From Xylocopa sonorina (Eukaryota > Arthropoda > Insecta > Hymenoptera > Apidae), in contig NW_027490378.1 of the NCBI RefSeq assembly GCF_050948175.1, positions 310,001-374,000 of the forward strand: a DNA stretch of 64,000 nt. Direction: 5' to 3'. The notes beneath the pieces are model-generated. The model did not search any database and was not told where the DNA came from. It worked only from the letters and a program-made list of their open reading frames with translations. The translations under genes and the position numbers were made by a program. How positions within the stretch are numbered: the first letter of the stretch is position 1; each line of letters starts with the position of its first letter. Shown piece after piece: positions 61,057-64,000 of this stretch.

Positions 61057-64000
61057 GTATCATGATAAGATATAATATTCATTGCGAAGTGTTATGAATT
61101 CCTCGTCTACGATTCAAATGAATGTAAATGAGACACTTCCTTCCAAGGAAATAACGTTTGCAGATGTCTACGTATCGTAGCAATAGAGTTCTTATGATTC
61201 TTAAAACGCGATATCGCATCTCATTTCTATGTTTCATGGTAAGATATAATATGATTTGCGAAGTGTTATGTATTCCTCGTCTACACTTCAAATGAATGTA
61301 AATGCGACACTTCCTTGCAAGGAAATAGCGTTTGCTGATGTCCACGTATCGAAGCAATAGAGTTCTTATGATTCTTAAAACGCGATATCGCATCTCATTT
61401 CAATGTTTCATGGTAAGATATAATATGATTTGCGAAGTGTTATGTATTCCTCGTCTACACTTCAAATGAATGTAAATGCGACACTTCCTTGCAAGGAAAT
61501 AGCGTTTGCAGATGTCTACGTATCGAAGCAATAGAGTTCAAATGCTTCTTAAAACGCGATATCGTATCTCATTTCAATGTTTCATGGTAAGATATAACAT
61601 GATTTGCGAAGTGTTATGTATTCCTCGTCTACACTTCAAATGAATGTAAATGCGACACTTCCTTGCAAGGAAATAGCGTTTGCAGATGTCTACGTATCGA
61701 AGCAATAGAGTTCAAATGCTTCATAAAACGAGATATTACATCCCATATCTATGTTTCATGATAAGATATAATATTCATTGCGAAGTGTTATGCATTTCTC
61801 GTCTACGATTCAAATGAATGTAAATGCGACACTTCCTTGCAAGGAAATAGCGTTTGCTGATGTCCACGTACCGAAGCAATAGAGTTCAAATGCTTCATAA
61901 AACGAGATATTGCATCTCATATCTATGTTTCATGATAAGATATAATATGATTTGCGAAGTGTTATGTATTAATCGTCTACACTTCAAATGAATGTAAATG
62001 CGACACTTCCTTGCAAGGAAATAGCGTTTGTTGAAGTCCACGTATCGAAGCAATAGAGTTCAAATGCTTCATAAAACGAGATATTGCATCTCATATCTAT
62101 GTTTCATGATAAGATATAATATGATTTGCGAAGTGTTATGTATTAATCGTCTACACTTCAAATGAATGTAAATGCGACACTTCCTTGCAAGGAAATAGCG
62201 TTTGCAGATGTCTACGTATCGTAACAATAGAGTTCTTATGATTCTTAAATCGCGATATCGCATCTCATTTCAATGTTTCATGGTAAGATATAATATGATT
62301 TGCGAAGTGTTATGTATTCCTCGTCTACACTTCAAATGAATGTAAATGCGACACTTCCTTGCAAGAAAATAGCGTTTGCAGATGTCTACGTATCGAAGCA
62401 ATAGAGTTCAAATGCTTCTTAAAACGCGATATCGCATCTCATTTCAATGTTTCATGGTAAGATATAATATGATTTGCGAAGTATTATGTATTCCTCGTCT
62501 ACACTTCAAATGAATGTAAATGCGACACTTCCTTGCAAGGAAATAGCGTTTGCAGATGTCTACGTATCGAAGCAATAGAGTTCAAATGCTTCTTAAAACG
62601 CGATATCGCATCTCATTTCTATGTTCCATGGTAAGATATAATATGATTTTCGTAGTATCATGTATTCCTCGTCTACACTTCAAATGAATGTAAATGCGAC
62701 ACTTCCTTGCAAGGAAATAGCGTTTGCAGATGTCTACGTATTGAAGCAATAGAGTTCAAATGCTTCTTAAATCGAGATATTGCATCTCATATCTATGTTT
62801 CATGATAATTTATAATATTCATTGCGAAGTGTTATGCATCCCTCGTCTACGATTCAAATGAACGTAAATGCGACACTTCCTTGCAAGGAAATAGCGTTTG
62901 CAGATGTCTACGTATCGTAACAATAGAGTTCTTATGATTCTTAAAACGCGATATCGCATCTCATTTCAATGTTTCATGGTAAGATATAATAAGATTTGCG
63001 AAGTGTTATGTATTCCTCGTCTACACTTCAAATGAATGTAAATGCGACACTTCCCTGCAAGGAAATAGCGTTTGCTGATGTCTACGTATCGAAGCAATAG
63101 AGTTCAAATGCTTCTTAAAACGAGATATTGCATCTCATATCTATGTTTCATGATAAGATATAATATTCATTGCGAAGTGTTATGCATTCCTCGTCTACGA
63201 TTCAAATGAACGTAAATGCGACACTTCCTTGCAAGGAAATAGCATTTGCAGATGTCTACGTATCGTAGCAATGGATTTCTGATGCTTCTTAAAACGCGAT
63301 ATCGCATCTCATTTCTATGTCTCATGGTAAGATATAATATGATTTGCGAAGTGTCATGTATTCCTCGTCTACACTTCATGTGAATGTAAATGCGACACTT
63401 TCTTGCAAGGAAATAGCGTTTGCAGATGTCTACGTATCGTAGCAATGGATTTCTGATGCTGCTTAGAACGCGATATTGCATCTCATTTCTATGTTTCATG
63501 GTAAGGTGTAACATGATTTGCGAAGTGTTATGTATTCCTCGTCTGCACTTCAAATGAATGTAAATGCGACACTTCCTTGCAAGGAAATAGCTTTTGCTGA
63601 TGTCCTCGTATCGAAGCAATAGAGTTCTTATGATTCTTAAAACGCGATATCGCATCTCATTTCAATGTTTCATGGTAAGATATAATTTGATTTGCGAAGT
63701 GTTATGTATTCCTCGTCTACACTTCAAATGAATGTAAATGCGACACTTCCTTGCAAGGAAATAGCGTTTGCAGATGTCTACATATCGAAGCAATAGAGTT
63801 CAAATGCTTCTTAAAACGCGATATCGCATCTCATTTCAATGTTTCATGGTAAGATATAATATGATTTGCGAAGTGTTATGTATTCCTCGTCTACACTTCA
63901 AATGAATGTAAATGCGACACTTCCTTGCAAGGAAATAGCGTTTGCAGATGTCTACGTATCGTAACAATAGAGTTCTTATGATTCTTAAAACGCGATATCG
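61057..64000 (-). repeat. 174-bp satellite, segment D, inverted orientation (about 17 monomers)
   Basis: The same satellite, but its sense strand is now the reverse strand: CTTCCTTGCAAGGAAATAGCG and CGATATCGCATCTCATTTC read as the complement of segments A-C. Both subfamilies (TTTGCGAAGTG and CATTGCGAAGTG types) are interspersed. It runs beyond the window end. The strand switch lies exactly at the family 2 LTR. Confidence 0.97.

Noticed and set aside
61057..64000. A second, unrelated satellite family
   Set aside because: It is the reverse complement of the same 174-bp monomer with the same subfamilies.

Overview
This is eukaryotic repetitive DNA, with no bacterial operons and no ordinary host gene. 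About 52 kb of the 64 kb is a tandem satellite with a 174-bp monomer, roughly 299 monomers in all. Three LTR-retrotransposon insertions interrupt it. The intact Ty3/gypsy element, its very CpG-rich LTRs and the long satellite block suggest a centromeric or pericentromeric region of an arthropod, possibly a hymenopteran. The assignment below eukaryote or insect is a guess from style.

Layout: satellite, forward (1-26690); solo LTR of family 1, reverse, with a CATG target-site duplication (26691-28190); satellite, forward (28191-49541); complete 9.0-kb gypsy-type retrotransposon of family 1, forward, with a CTTG duplication (49542-58571); satellite, forward, with one truncated monomer (58572-59572); solo LTR of a related family 2, reverse, without a duplication (59573-61056); satellite in the opposite orientation (61057-64000).

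The satellite has at least two monomer subfamilies and is organised into higher-order repeats. These include a 1044-bp six-monomer unit in three copies, a 2958-bp 17-monomer unit in two copies, a roughly 3480-bp 20-monomer unit in two copies, and blocks copied 32 to 44 kb apart. Because 174 is 3 x 58, one forward frame stays open across many monomers. The resulting long ORFs (up to 641 codons) are most simply a periodicity artefact.

The complete retrotransposon looks young and potentially active. I found only one 1-bp indel between its two 1.56-kb LTRs. It has a tRNA-Leu-like primer binding site, Gag with two CCHC knuckles, a canonical -1 frameshift signal (GGGAAAC, a 6-nt spacer, then a stem-loop), and Pol with intact protease, RT, RNase H and integrase motifs. 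A polypurine tract lies just before the 3' LTR, and no env was found.

The most unusual feature is the coding load of the LTRs. The first ~290 bp of the LTR encodes the C-terminal tail of Pol. A later part encodes a small arginine-rich protein whose frame ends in a GTAAGT splice-donor-like site. Both coding stretches recur at the amino-acid level in the clearly diverged family 2 LTR, which argues that they are genuine proteins under constraint.
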